A stretch of 64,000 nt of DNA from a halophilic archaeon (GTDB lineage Archaea > Halobacteriota > Halobacteria > Halobacteriales > Haladaptataceae), in NCBI GenBank assembly GCA_003298465.1, contig QNGA01000001.1, positions 1,674,001 through 1,738,000 on the forward strand. Direction: 5' to 3'. Shown piece after piece: positions 1 to 7,809 of the stretch (position 1 is its first letter; each line of letters starts with the position of its first letter). Made by a program: the position numbers and the translations under genes. The notes below the pieces were generated by a model that was not told where the DNA came from, searched no databases, and was given only the letters and a program-made list of their open reading frames with translations.

Positions 1-590
1 AGCGACGGGGAATCGCGGGCGAGGCCGTCACGGAGTCGATGATAGAACTCGGCACGTCGACGAGCAACGTCGACCTCGCGATGAGTTCCGTCTACGCCAA
101 CAACCGCGAACTCGTCGACGACGAGGCCGCGCGCTGCTTCTTCGTCCGCGACGGCGTCGAGTACCCGCTCGTCGGCGACCACCCCGAGGCCGCGGAGCCG
201 GCGGTCCACCCCGACCACGAGGACCGCGGTACTCGACACGTTCCCGCCGGCGAAGCCGTGTTGCTCGAGTCCGGCGACGTGCCGGACCACGACGACCGCG
301 TCTGGCTGAAGGGACTCGGCTGCTTCCGGCACACCCGCGACGCCCTCCAGTACACCGGCGACGACATCGACGCGGTCCGCGAGGAGAACGTCCCCGTCGT
401 CCACTGGGTGTCGGCCGACGCGAACGTCCACGTCCGCCTGCGAACGATGGACGGCGACGTGCACGGTCACGCCGAACCCGGATTCGCGGAGCGGGACCCC
501 GACGAGGTCGTCCAGTTCGAGCGCGTCGGCTTCGCGCGCGTCGACAGACACGAGAGCGGCGAGTCCGTGGCGTACTTCGCCCACGAGTAG
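1..590 (+). CDS. gltX: Glutamyl-tRNA synthetase, archaeal type, C-terminal part (5' end outside window)
   Basis: The frame is open from the first base (codons start at position 3, reading RRGIAGEAVTESMIEL) and ends in TAG at 588-590. The visible part covers the anticodon-binding end of the enzyme that charges tRNA-Glu in the cytosol and, in archaea that lack GlnRS, also tRNA-Gln. Archaeal/eukaryotic-type GluRS proteins have this order: RRRGI-like helix, then a block like DLAMSSVYANNRELVDDEA, then FFVRDG, then an all-beta barrel with acidic loops; all are present. The internal ATG at 39 is not a start. The catalytic Rossmann domain with its signature motifs lies upstream of the window. Family assignment is from recalled archaeal GluRS sequences and is firm. 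Confidence 0.93.
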   Translation, partial: RRGIAGEAVTESMIELGTSTSNVDLAMSSVYANNRELVDDEAARCFFVRDGVEYPLVGDHPEAAEPAVHPDHEDRGTRHVPAGEAVLLESGDVPDHDDRVWLKGLGCFRHTRDALQYTGDDIDAVREENVPVVHWVSADANVHVRLRTMDGDVHGHAEPGFAERDPDEVVQFERVGFARVDRHESGESVAYFAHE

Positions 591-650
591 GCGCTCGAAG
601 CGACGCACACCGTTTTCTCCGAACTCGCCACCCGCGTCACGTCGAGGCGC

Positions 651-974
651 TCAGTGGCCGCCCGAGGAGAGGTGAAGGCCGACGATACCGACGACGACGA
701 CGCCGATGAAGAAGACGCGAGTCAGTTCCGCCGGTTCGTCGAAGAGGACGATGCCGAGCGAGGCGGTGCCGACGGCTCCGATACCCGTCCAGACGGCGTA
801 TGCGGTGCCGACGGGCAGGGTCTCGACCGCCTTCGCCAGCAACAGCATGCTGACGACGAGCGCGACGACGGTGCCGACCGTCGGCACGGGTTTCGACAGC
901 CCGTCGGAGTATTCGAGGCCGACCGCCCACGCTATCTCGAACACGCCAGCGACCACCAGGACGTACCATGACAT
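651..974 (-). CDS. SMR-family multidrug/guanidinium exporter (SugE/Gdx-like)
   Basis: 107 residues with four hydrophobic segments, the normal size of a small multidrug resistance subunit, which works as an antiparallel dimer in the membrane and exchanges a cation for protons. The essential glutamate of TM1 is E13 (GVFEIAWAVGLEYSDG). TM3 carries LPVGTAYAVWTGIGAVG, typical of the SugE/Gdx branch that exports guanidinium or quaternary ammonium compounds. The Lys usual after GL in SugE is Glu here. It is a single gene on the minus strand. A TATA-like box about 30 bp upstream of the ATG implies a nearly leaderless mRNA, and a perfect dyad sits between them. The exact substrate cannot be read from sequence. 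Confidence 0.88.
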   Translation of the reverse strand: MSWYVLVVAGVFEIAWAVGLEYSDGLSKPVPTVGTVVALVVSMLLLAKAVETLPVGTAYAVWTGIGAVGTASLGIVLFDEPAELTRVFFIGVVVVGIVGLHLSSGGH

Positions 975-1012
975 CGGTCCGGTGTAGTCGGACCGGACGA
1001 CTATACCTTCCG
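975..1012 (-). promoter_or_regulatory. Promoter and perfect dyad in front of the SMR gene
   Basis: On the minus strand a TATA-like GGTATAGT lies near 1003-1010. Between it and the start codon (972-974) is a perfect 7-bp inverted repeat with a 7-nt spacer, CGGTCCG (975-981) and CGGACCG (989-995). Its place between TATA and start is where an archaeal repressor would block transcription. No guanidine riboswitch fold is seen. Role inferred. Confidence 0.45.
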
Positions 1013-1062
1013 TTCTGCACCGGCGGCTACCGCCGGGGGACGTCCGCGGCCGCGTCTCGGCG

Positions 1063-1221
1063 TCACCGCCACTCCTCGGCGTCCGCCAGCGGTTCGGCGA
1101 CCACGCCGTCCTGCCTGGCGAGGACGCGGGCGTGGCTCGTGCAGACCTCCCGGTTCGCGTCCCACGGGACGTGCAACCGAACCGCCGCCTCGTCGTCGCA
1201 GTCGTCTTCGGCGCACTCCAT
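1063..1221 (-). CDS. Small Cys/His zinc-finger-like protein
   Basis: 52-residue protein beginning MECAEDDCDDEAAVRL. Cys3, Cys8, Cys27 and His30 (CX4C then CTSH) form a plausible zinc site. The stop codon of tmcA lies 23 bp upstream, so the gene is probably the last cistron of a tmcA transcript. Small proteins of this layout are common and uncharacterised in haloarchaea. Function is unknown; tRNA or RNA association is only a guess from the neighbour. Reading frame, composition and Cys spacing support a real gene. Confidence 0.7.
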   Translation of the reverse strand: MECAEDDCDDEAAVRLHVPWDANREVCTSHARVLARQDGVVAEPLADAEEWR

Positions 1222-1244
1222 CGTCCGGAACGACGCTCCGGTTC

Positions 1245-3503
1245 CTAATCGGTGTACCGCTCTCGCTCATCGCGGGCCGCATCGGTGCCGTACCGGTCCA
1301 CGAGCGGTCGGAAGGCCTCGCCGAGCGCGCGCATCGCCTGGCCGGCGGAGTGGAAGCCGAGTTCGTCCGCGACCCGCGGCCAGCCGCGGGCCTGGAGCAC
1401 CTTTCGGACGAGCAGGCGCTCCTGGCGCGGCGAGAGGTCGCAGTCGGACTCGACGAGATGTTTCACGGCCAGCCGTCGGAACGGGGCGGGGTCCTGGTCG
1501 AACTGTCCGGGGCCGTACGCGCTGGCGGCGACCATCCGCCACTCCCAGGCGGTGCAGTCGAGCGCGACCGGCGCGTCGACGGCCCGGAGCGTCGCGCGGG
1601 CGACGTCGGGGTCGAGGTCCGAGAGGGCGTCCGACAGCACCGCGGCGATGCGCCCGACGAACCGCCGGGCGGTGCGGTCGTGCAGGTCGCGACCCGCGTC
1701 GCTCGTGGGGTCGAGCAACAGCGCCGAGTGCTCCCCGCTGGCGTCGTTCCGGGTGGTCGAGAGCTGGACGGCCCGGTAGCCGTTCTCGCGCCAGAACCCG
1801 AGGAGTTCGGGGGTCGCGCCGAACCCGGTGCCGAGCCAGTCCACCTCCCCGGCGAACTCGGCGCGAATCTCGGCGAGCAGGCGCGAGCCGAGGCCCCGGG
1901 ACCGGACGGCGTGGTGGGTGGCGATGCGCATCACACGCAGGCCCTCCGACCGCCCGGCGTCCTCGTCGCGCAACTGGCTGGTGAGCACGTCGGGGAGCAT
2001 GTTCCCCCGAACGCGACCGCCCTCGTACATGTGTTCGCGCACGCTCGCGGGGAGGTTGCCCTCCCGCGCCAGCAGCGCGACGCTGACGACGTGGCCGTCC
2101 CGGCAGAGCGCCCGGACCGCGACGTTCGGCGCGTCGAGCAGGCGCGCGAGGTCCGCGGGCTCGGTCCGGTAGTGTGCGAGCACGAGCAGACCGAACGCCT
2201 CCCGGAGCAGGTGCTCGTCGGCGAGCAGGTCGGCCGGGGCGAGCGCGCGGTACTCCGTGCCCGCCGGGTCGGCGTCGGCGACGAGGGGGTCCACGGCGGG
2301 TCGCGCGTCGAGCGCCAGCGCGTCGAACGCCCAGACCTCCACGGGGTCGCCCGCGGCGTACCGGATGGGTTCGACCATGCTCACCTCGCTCACGTCGTGG
2401 TCGCTCCCGTCGAGGCGGTCGCGGAACCGGACGGAGAAGCCCCGGCCGGCGCCCTCGTACCCGTGGACCGTCGTCGTGAACGCGACGCGGGGGCAGCCGA
2501 GGAAGCGTTCGAGCAGGTGGACCGGGAGGGCGGCCGCTTCGTCCACCAGCACGGCGTCGGGTGCGTCGTCGGCCGCGTCGACTGCGTCGGCGGCGGCGGT
2601 CGGCGTCGCGAACCGGACGCGTCCGGCATCGCTCCGGACGCGTCTCGGCGGGTCGCCGTCGGTCCCCGCCAGTTCGCCGTGCGAGTCGAGCAGCACGGCG
2701 GACCGGACGAACGCCTCGCGAGCGCTCCGGTACTCCGGCGCGGTGACGAGCACGTCGCTGCCCTCGGCGGCGAGCGCCCCGGCGGCGATGCCCGCCGCGC
2801 TGGACTTGCCGCGGCCGCGGTCCGCTTCCACGACGACGGCGGCGGGGGAGGCCGTCGTCTCGCGGAGGGCTTCGAGCGCGCGAACCGCCGCGACCTGGTC
2901 GCCGGTGCGGCAGGCCTCGTACGCCGCCCGGGGGAACCGCCGGTCCGCGGGAATCGACGCCTCCCGCCGGGCGAGTCGCGGCGCGGGGTCGGTCAGGCCG
3001 TCGCGCTCGACGGTTCCGGCGTCCACGTCGACGACGGCGACGCCGGGTCGCGTCCGGAGCGTGGCGACGAAGCGCTCGCGGAAGCGTCCCGTCACGTCGC
3101 TCGTCTCGAACGGCGGGACGGCGAGCGAGGCGTCGAACTCGTCGCGGCGGTCGGGCCACGCGTCGAGGGCGGGCGCGAGCAACAGGAAGAGTCCGCCGCC
3201 GTCGACCGCGCCGACGACGCGACCGACGGCGTTCGGGTGGAGTTCGTCGTGGGCGTCGAAGACGACCGCCGCACGCGTGGTGCCGAGGAGTTCGGCGGCG
3301 CGGTGCTGGCCGACGCGCTCGCAGTCGAGCGCGCGCTCGGGGGCGACCTGCGTCGTCGCCTCGCGGGAAATGCCGGCGGCGTCGAGCGCCCGCCGCGCCG
3401 CGTCGACGGTCGCCGCGCGGTCGCCCGCCAGCACGAGCAGTCGGCGCTCGTTCGCCTGCCGGGCTTCCGCGGCGAGCGCGGCCGCCAGTTCCTCCACGTC
3501 CAT
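1245..3503 (-). CDS. tmcA: tRNA(Met) cytidine acetyltransferase TmcA
   Basis: 752 residues from the ATG at 3503 (MDVEELAAAL); the frame stays open further upstream but that extension is Arg-rich and not family-like. The order is that of TmcA/Kre33/NAT10: an N-terminal domain, an RNA-helicase-like ATPase with Walker A at about residues 228-235 (ADRGRGKS) and VDEAAALP as Walker B, then a GNAT acetyltransferase domain (RIATHHAVRSRGLGSRLL binds acetyl-CoA), then a tRNA-binding tail. It makes N4-acetylcytidine in tRNA, and in some archaea in rRNA, using ATP and acetyl-CoA. Archaeal members run to about 750-800 residues, so this one is full length. Confidence 0.95.
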   Translation of the reverse strand: MDVEELAAALAAEARQANERRLLVLAGDRAATVDAARRALDAAGISREATTQVAPERALDCERVGQHRAAELLGTTRAAVVFDAHDELHPNAVGRVVGAVDGGGLFLLLAPALDAWPDRRDEFDASLAVPPFETSDVTGRFRERFVATLRTRPGVAVVDVDAGTVERDGLTDPAPRLARREASIPADRRFPRAAYEACRTGDQVAAVRALEALRETTASPAAVVVEADRGRGKSSAAGIAAGALAAEGSDVLVTAPEYRSAREAFVRSAVLLDSHGELAGTDGDPPRRVRSDAGRVRFATPTAAADAVDAADDAPDAVLVDEAAALPVHLLERFLGCPRVAFTTTVHGYEGAGRGFSVRFRDRLDGSDHDVSEVSMVEPIRYAAGDPVEVWAFDALALDARPAVDPLVADADPAGTEYRALAPADLLADEHLLREAFGLLVLAHYRTEPADLARLLDAPNVAVRALCRDGHVVSVALLAREGNLPASVREHMYEGGRVRGNMLPDVLTSQLRDEDAGRSEGLRVMRIATHHAVRSRGLGSRLLAEIRAEFAGEVDWLGTGFGATPELLGFWRENGYRAVQLSTTRNDASGEHSALLLDPTSDAGRDLHDRTARRFVGRIAAVLSDALSDLDPDVARATLRAVDAPVALDCTAWEWRMVAASAYGPGQFDQDPAPFRRLAVKHLVESDCDLSPRQERLLVRKVLQARGWPRVADELGFHSAGQAMRALGEAFRPLVDRYGTDAARDERERYTD

Positions 3504-3942
3504 GTCGGAGAGTTGGCCGGAGCGGGGCAAGGGCCTTTCCGTTCGACCGCCTCGCCGGAACGCCGTCCCTCGAAGCTCCGCCTGCGACGACGCCTCGCGC
3601 TCGTCGGTGCCGAACCCTCGGGCCGCCCGCGGTCGATAGGACCCCGTTGCAGGCAGCGACGGCCGCGTGACGACCGGTTTCGGAATCGCACGGTGGTCGG
3701 TCTCCCTCTTCACCCCCGACGACTGCGCCGGGGTGACGGGTTCTCCTCGCCGGGCGATAGGAGGAATCTACCCGGAATCGAGGGTGTGTAAGCGATTCGC
3801 AGTCCGTCGCTCGTTTGGAAGCTCTTTTATGGGGGAACCATCTACAGATGGGTACGACCTGCGCGCGGTTGATGATGCTCCTAGCCGCACAGGACTCGAA
3901 CGGCAGGGGAGCCTGAGCCGACGCGCGGGGAGGTGAACAACC
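3504..3942. other. Intergenic region between tmcA and the L7Ae operon
   Basis: 439 bp between divergent genes. The first 300 bp show no convincing gene on either strand; open frames here are Arg- and Ser-rich shadows. The last 120 bp carry the promoter and leader of the ribosomal operon, annotated separately. Confidence 0.6.
3822..3935 (+). promoter_or_regulatory. Promoter and structured leader of the rpl7ae operon, possible kink-turn
   Basis: A TATA box CTCTTTTATG (3822-3831) puts the transcript start near 3855 and leaves a leader of roughly 90 nt. The leader holds UGAUGA (3870-3875) followed by GCUCC (3877-3881), and farther on GGAGC (3908-3912) directly followed by CUGA (3913-3916). GCUCC pairs with GGAGC, placing box-C-like and box-D-like elements opposite each other as in a kink-turn. 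G/C-rich arms outside (GCGCGG and GCCGACGCGC) can form the other stem. One C would be bulged, so the fit is not canonical. L7Ae binds kink-turns and represses its own mRNA in some archaea. A Shine-Dalgarno GGGGAGGTGA (3927-3936) follows. Confidence 0.5.
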
Positions 3943-4305
3943 ATGCCAGTTTACGTAAACTTCGACGTCCCAGCCGACCTCCAGGACAGCGCACTCGATG
4001 CGCTGGAGGTCGCCCGAGACACAGGAACCGTCAAGAAAGGAACCAACGAGACGACCAAGGCGGTCGAGCGCGGCAACGCCGACCTCGTCTACATCGCCGA
4101 GGACGTCCAGCCCGAGGAGATCGTGATGCACCTGCCCGAACTCGCCGACGAGAAGGGCATCCCGTTCGTCTTCGTCGACACGCAGGACGACGTGGGTCAC
4201 GCCGCCGGACTGGAAGTCGGCAGCGCCGCCGCCGCCATCGTCGACGCCGGCGATGCGAGCGAGGACGTCGACGACGTCGCCGACAAGGTCGAGGAACTCC
4301 GCTGA
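3943..4305 (+). CDS. rpl7ae: Ribosomal protein L7Ae / kink-turn binding protein
   Basis: 120 residues, full length. L7Ae is part of the large ribosomal subunit and is also the core protein of box C/D and H/ACA guide RNPs and of RNase P in archaea, where it binds kink-turns. The RNA-binding stretch [14 protein letters not shown] is followed by the usual [12 protein letters not shown] and a C-terminal [14 protein letters not shown]. It starts the operon L7Ae-S28e-L24e-Ndk, a conserved archaeal order, with an 11-bp gap to rps28e. The start ATG has a strong Shine-Dalgarno eight bases upstream. The leader may be a target of the protein itself. Confidence 0.97.
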   Translation: MPVYVNFDVPADLQDSALDALEVARDTGTVKKGTNETTKAVERGNADLVYIAEDVQPEEIVMHLPELADEKGIPFVFVDTQDDVGHAAGLEVGSAAAAIVDAGDASEDVDDVADKVEELR

Positions 4306-4316
4306 GGTGATAGAGG

Positions 4317-4544
4317 ATGAGCGCTGAAGAGACACAAGAGGAAGACTCCACGCCCGCCGAAGTTATCGAAATCGTCGGCAAGACGGGGATGCACGGCGAG
4401 GCCATGCAGGTCAAGTGCCGCATCCGCGAGGGCGAGAATCAGGGGCGCATCATCACGCGCAACTGTCTCGGTCCCGTCCGAGAGGGCGACGTGCTACAGC
4501 TGCGCGAGACCGCACGCGAAGCCGACTCCATCGGAGGACAATAA
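4317..4544 (+). CDS. rps28e: Ribosomal protein S28e
   Basis: 75 residues; small OB-fold protein of the archaeal/eukaryotic 30S/40S subunit, near the mRNA exit. Recognisable blocks are [20 protein letters not shown] and the near-invariant [21 protein letters not shown]. Second gene of the operon; its TAA overlaps the ATG of rpl24e by one base, consistent with coupled translation. The N-terminus is a short acidic extension, as usual in halophiles. Confidence 0.97.
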   Translation: MSAEETQEEDSTPAEVIEIVGKTGMHGEAMQVKCRIREGENQGRIITRNCLGPVREGDVLQLRETAREADSIGGQ

Positions 4545-4738
4545 TGCCACAGACGCGAGAGTGTGACTACTGCGGCGAGGACGTCGAGCCCGGTACGGGC
4601 ACGATGTTCGTTCGCACGGACGGAACGACCATCCACTACTGTTCGTCGAAGTGCGAGAAGAACGCGGACCTTGGACGCGAACCGCGCGACCTCGAGTGGA
4701 CCGAAGAAGAGCCGCCCGAGGAGGCCACGCAGGAATGA
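4544..4738 (+). CDS. rpl24e: Ribosomal protein L24e
   Basis: 64 residues with the L24e zinc ribbon: CDYCGED at residues 7-13 and CSSKC at 33-37. L24e sits at the subunit interface of the archaeal 50S. The start at 4544 overlaps the rps28e stop; the same frame is open farther upstream, but that is the S28e gene read in another frame. Its stop overlaps the ndk start by 4 bp (ATGA), so the three ribosomal genes and ndk are one translational unit. The Glu-rich tail is normal for halophilic L24e. Confidence 0.97.
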   Translation: MPQTRECDYCGEDVEPGTGTMFVRTDGTTIHYCSSKCEKNADLGREPRDLEWTEEEPPEEATQE

Positions 4739-5199
4739 GCGAGGCCGAGCGCACGTTCGTGATGGTCAAGCCCGACGGCGTCCAGCGCGGCCTCATCGGC
4801 GAGGTCGTCTCACGGCTGGAGGACCGCGGCCTGAAGATGGTCGCCGGGAAGTTCATGCAGATCGACGAGGACCTCGCCCAGGAACACTACGGCGAGCACG
4901 AGGGCAAGCCGTTCTTCGAGGGACTGGTCGAGTTCATCACGTCCGGTCCCGTCTTCGCCATGGTCTGGGAGGGCCAGGACGCGACCCGCCAGGTCCGCAA
5001 GATGATGGGCGAGACCGACCCCGCCGAGTCCGCCCCGGGTACCATCCGGGGCGACTACGGCCTGGACCTCGGTCGCAACGTCATCCACGGCTCGGACCAC
5101 GAGGACCCCGGCGCGAACGAGCGCGAAATCGACCTGTTCTTCGACGAGGACGAACTGGTCGACTACGAGCGCGTCGACGAGCAGTGGCTGTACGAGTAA
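4735..5199 (+). CDS. ndk: Nucleoside diphosphate kinase
   Basis: 154 residues, the standard size. The enzyme balances NTP and dNTP pools by passing the gamma phosphate through a phospho-histidine; the active-site segment is RNVIHGSD (His in HGSD). The N-terminal [18 protein letters not shown] is the family signature. The ATG overlaps the rpl24e TGA. Placement after L24e is common in archaea and suggests growth-linked expression. The tail [16 protein letters not shown] is the usual Ndk end with acidic substitutions. Confidence 0.97.
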   Translation: MSEAERTFVMVKPDGVQRGLIGEVVSRLEDRGLKMVAGKFMQIDEDLAQEHYGEHEGKPFFEGLVEFITSGPVFAMVWEGQDATRQVRKMMGETDPAESAPGTIRGDYGLDLGRNVIHGSDHEDPGANEREIDLFFDEDELVDYERVDEQWLYE

Positions 5200-5369
5200 C
5201 GCCGCTACCGCACTTTTCCGGCCGATACCGTCCGCGAACAGCGAGTACGCCGCCGATTATCTGCGGCCCTCCGAGCAGGAAACCCAGAGAGGGCGAGCCG
5301 GCGGAATAGACGAACTAGACCGGACGTGGTGCCAGCAACCATTTGCGCTTCGGCGTGGAACCGGGTTCC

Positions 5370-5864
5370 ATGGGGGACGAGGACGTTTCGTGGCCGTCTC
5401 ACGCCGGACGAGTCCTGCTGGCGTACCTCAGGGACGGCGAGGACGGCCTGGCGGAGCTCGCCGAAGAGATACACCACCGCGCCCACGACCGGCACGGCGA
5501 GAAGTTCGGGAAGGAAGAGGCCGGCTACCTGCCGCAGTCGCCGTTTCCGCCTACCATGTGGGTGAACACCTGCGGGCGCTGTCGCTTCTGGGAGGAGGGC
5601 GCGCCCGGCGAGGCCGGCAAGTGCCACGTCGTCGGACGGAAGGAAGACCGGTTCGGCGGCGAGCGCATCCATCCGCGCGGATGGTGCAAGCTCTGGCTCC
5701 CGCCCGAGGGCGAACCCGCGTTCGCCTGGGCGTTCGAGCAGTTCGACCCGACCGGCGCGGACCTCGACCGCGGGGAGTTCCGCCCGCGCGACTCGGCGGA
5801 CCAGCAGACCATCGACGAAGCGGTCGAGAGCGAACGAGGCTCCGAAGGGACGGAGGCCGAATAG
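5370..5864 (+). CDS. Soluble four-Cys protein, HiPIP-like iron-sulfur candidate
   Basis: 164 residues from ATG 5370 (an upstream ATG at 5343 is possible but adds nothing family-like). The second half holds four cysteines, C68, C71, C85 and C106, in the order CGRC, GKC, GWC. The CX2C ... C ... GWC order resembles high-potential iron-sulfur proteins, which carry a [4Fe-4S] cluster and pass electrons, but the last spacing (20 residues) is longer than in classical HiPIPs and there is no Tat signal. The N-terminal 60 residues form acidic helices. No operon partner: flanked by ndk (170 bp) and the methanethiol oxidase gene (189 bp). A zinc site is the alternative. Confidence 0.6.
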   Translation: MGDEDVSWPSHAGRVLLAYLRDGEDGLAELAEEIHHRAHDRHGEKFGKEEAGYLPQSPFPPTMWVNTCGRCRFWEEGAPGEAGKCHVVGRKEDRFGGERIHPRGWCKLWLPPEGEPAFAWAFEQFDPTGADLDRGEFRPRDSADQQTIDEAVESERGSEGTEAE

Positions 5865-5987
5865 CATCGGGGCGGCGCTCGGTCCCACGGGTCGACCGGC
5901 GCGACGTCGACGGTGTCGCGTCCGGCGGGGCGCGGACGGACTGTGTCTCGGTACTTCCGAGCCGGGCGACGCCCTCCGCGAACTCCC

Positions 5988-6046
5988 GGCAATAATTGCC
6001 GGTACGTTCCCGGTCAGGATGACCGGCGACGTACCCCCTTCGGGGG
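5988..6046 (+). promoter_or_regulatory. Palindromic promoter/leader of the methanethiol-oxidase gene
   Basis: Three nested dyads precede the ATG at 6054. GGCAATAATTGCC (5988-6000) is a perfect palindrome containing the TATA-like core. Then GGTACGT (6001-6007) pairs with ACGTACC (6029-6035), enclosing CCGGTC (6010-6015) and GACCGG (6021-6026). Finally CCCC-TTCG-GGGG (6035-6046) is a tetraloop hairpin whose 3' arm is the GGGGGAGAG Shine-Dalgarno. The large palindrome would cover the transcript start expected from the TATA position, so it may be an operator; the last hairpin could hide the ribosome site. Both roles are inferred. Confidence 0.5.
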
Positions 6047-6053
6047 AGAGAAA

Positions 6054-7466
6054 ATGAGTGACACGGAATCACCCGGAGAGAGCGGCGCAGCGGCGCACGA
6101 AGAACACGAACACCACCACGACGTCGAGGGGCCGGGGTACGCCACGCCGCAGGCCGCCATCGAGCAGGCCGAGCGCGAGCGCGTCGCCTACGTACCGTCG
6201 CTGTACGTTGGCACCGACGTTGACGCGCCGGACTTCCTGTCCGTCGTGGACGTGGACCCGGATTCGGACACGTACTGCGAGGTGGTCGACCGCGTCGAGA
6301 TGCCGAACAAGGGCGACGAACTGCACCACTTCGGCTGGAACGCCTGCTCGTCGTCCTGTCACGTCGAGGGCCTGGAACGACGCCACCTCGTCGTTCCGGG
6401 CCAGCGGTCGTCGCGACTCCACATCATCGACACGAAGGACCGACGGAACCCGGAGATAGTGAAGGTCATCGAACCCGAGGAGGTGTACGAGTACGACCTG
6501 AGCGCGCCGCACACGGTCCACTGCATCCCGGACGGTGAGATACTCATCTCGATGCTGGGTGACGCGGACGGCGACCTGCCAGGCGGCTTCCTCGAACTGA
6601 ACGACGACTTCGAGATAGAGGGCCGGTGGGACCCGCCGGGCGAGATAGACATGAACTACGACTACTGGTACCAGCCGCGCCACAACGTGATGGTGTCGAG
6701 CGAGTGGGCCGCGCCGAAGACCTACTACCCCGGCTTCGACCTGGAGGACGTCGAGAAGGGCAAGTACGGCCGCAGCATCCACATCTGGGACTGGGAGAAC
6801 GGAACCGTCGAGCAGTCCATCGACCTCGGCGAGGAGGGCCTCATCCCGCTGGAGGTCCGGTTCCTCCACAGTCCCGAGTCCGTCCACGGCTACGTCGGCG
6901 CGGCGCTGTCGTCGAACATCTTCCACTTCTACGAGGACGACGGGGAGTGGCACGCCGAGAAGGCCATCGACGTCGAGAGCCGCGAACACGAGGACTGGGA
7001 CATGCCGGTCCCCGGTCTCATCACGGACTTGGTCGTCTCGATGGACGACCGCTACCTGTTCTTCTCGGACTGGCTACACGGCGACGTCCGGATGTACGAC
7101 GTGAGCGACCCCACGAACCCGCGGCTGGCAGACCGGCTCTGGGCGGGTGGCCTCTTCGGACCGCGGCACCCGACCGGCGAGGACGACCGGCCCGTGGTCG
7201 CCGGCCCGCAGATGCTCCAACTCAGCATCGACGGCGAGCGGCTGTACTGGACCACGTCGCTGTTCTCGACGTGGGACAACCAGTTCTTCCCCGAGGAAGG
7301 CGAACTCGGTTCGGTGATGCTGAAAGCCGACGTCGACCCGCGCAAGGGAACGATGGAACTGGACGAGGACTTCCTGGTGGACTTCGGCGAGATGCCGAAC
7401 GGGCCGGCCCGGGCGCACGAGATACGCTGGCCGGACGGCGACTGCACCAGCGACGTCTGGCAGTGA
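6054..7466 (+). CDS. Methanethiol oxidase / selenium-binding protein (SBP56 family)
   Basis: 470 residues, almost the length of human SELENBP1 (472). The family folds as a beta-propeller and the characterised members oxidise methanethiol to formaldehyde, H2S and H2O2 with copper. Residues 90-102 read LHHFGWNACSSSC, matching the conserved His-His-x-Gly-Trp-Asn-x-Cys-Ser-Ser segment around the selenium-binding Cys (C98 here); DWLHGDVRMYDVSDP and RAHEIRWPDGDCTSDVW are the usual closing blocks. The His-rich acidic N-terminus (EEHEHHHD) might bind metal. A [2Fe-2S] ferredoxin gene starts one base after its stop. Selenium storage is an older, less supported function. Confidence 0.9.
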   Translation: MSDTESPGESGAAAHEEHEHHHDVEGPGYATPQAAIEQAERERVAYVPSLYVGTDVDAPDFLSVVDVDPDSDTYCEVVDRVEMPNKGDELHHFGWNACSSSCHVEGLERRHLVVPGQRSSRLHIIDTKDRRNPEIVKVIEPEEVYEYDLSAPHTVHCIPDGEILISMLGDADGDLPGGFLELNDDFEIEGRWDPPGEIDMNYDYWYQPRHNVMVSSEWAAPKTYYPGFDLEDVEKGKYGRSIHIWDWENGTVEQSIDLGEEGLIPLEVRFLHSPESVHGYVGAALSSNIFHFYEDDGEWHAEKAIDVESREHEDWDMPVPGLITDLVVSMDDRYLFFSDWLHGDVRMYDVSDPTNPRLADRLWAGGLFGPRHPTGEDDRPVVAGPQMLQLSIDGERLYWTTSLFSTWDNQFFPEEGELGSVMLKADVDPRKGTMELDEDFLVDFGEMPNGPARAHEIRWPDGDCTSDVWQ

Positions 7467-7467
7467 G

Positions 7468-7809
7468 ATGGCGACGGGGAGCGACGCGACGCGGTGGGTC
7501 CGCGTCGAACTCGTCTGGCGCGACGGGCGCGAGAGAGCGATCCGCGCCCGCGCCGACGAGACGGTGCTGGCGGCGGCCGAGCGCGCGGACGTCGCGCTCC
7601 CCTTCGGCTGTCGAACGGGGGCGTGTGGAACCTGCACCGGGCGACTGCTGGCCGGCGAACTCGACCACGACCGCGAGCCCCGGGCGCTGAAGGACCGCCA
7701 CCGGGAGGCGGGCTACGTCCTGCTCTGTATCGCGGAACCGCGGACCGACTGCTCGATAGAGGTCGGCGTGGACGTCCAACGGGACCTCGTCTCGAACCCC
7801 TGGAAGTGA
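7468..7809 (+). CDS. Plant-type [2Fe-2S] ferredoxin
   Basis: 113 residues with the complete cluster motif CX4CX2C...C: C48, C53, C56 (GCRTGACGTCTG) and C87 (LLCIAEP). It starts one base after the methanethiol oxidase stop, so the two are surely co-transcribed. Known SBP56 enzymes reduce O2 and do not need a ferredoxin, so the partner is a lead: it could take electrons from thiol oxidation or serve a monooxygenase. No reductase is nearby. The protein lacks the long acidic insertion of the abundant halophilic ferredoxin and is closer to small reductase-domain ferredoxins. Confidence 0.9.
   Translation: MATGSDATRWVRVELVWRDGRERAIRARADETVLAAAERADVALPFGCRTGACGTCTGRLLAGELDHDREPRALKDRHREAGYVLLCIAEPRTDCSIEVGVDVQRDLVSNPWK

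Noticed and set aside
975..1062. Guanidine riboswitch upstream of the SugE/Gdx-like gene
   Set aside because: The promoter implies an almost leaderless mRNA, and no known riboswitch motif is present; only a DNA dyad is seen.
3885..3905. tRNA T-arm-like GGACTCGAAC in the L7Ae leader
   Set aside because: No acceptor stem, D arm or anticodon arm can be formed around it.
1267..4335. Very long minus-strand open frame (about 1020 codons) across tmcA and the L7Ae operon
   Set aside because: It is Arg/Pro-rich and is the opposite-phase shadow of tmcA in GC-rich DNA; real genes explain the region.
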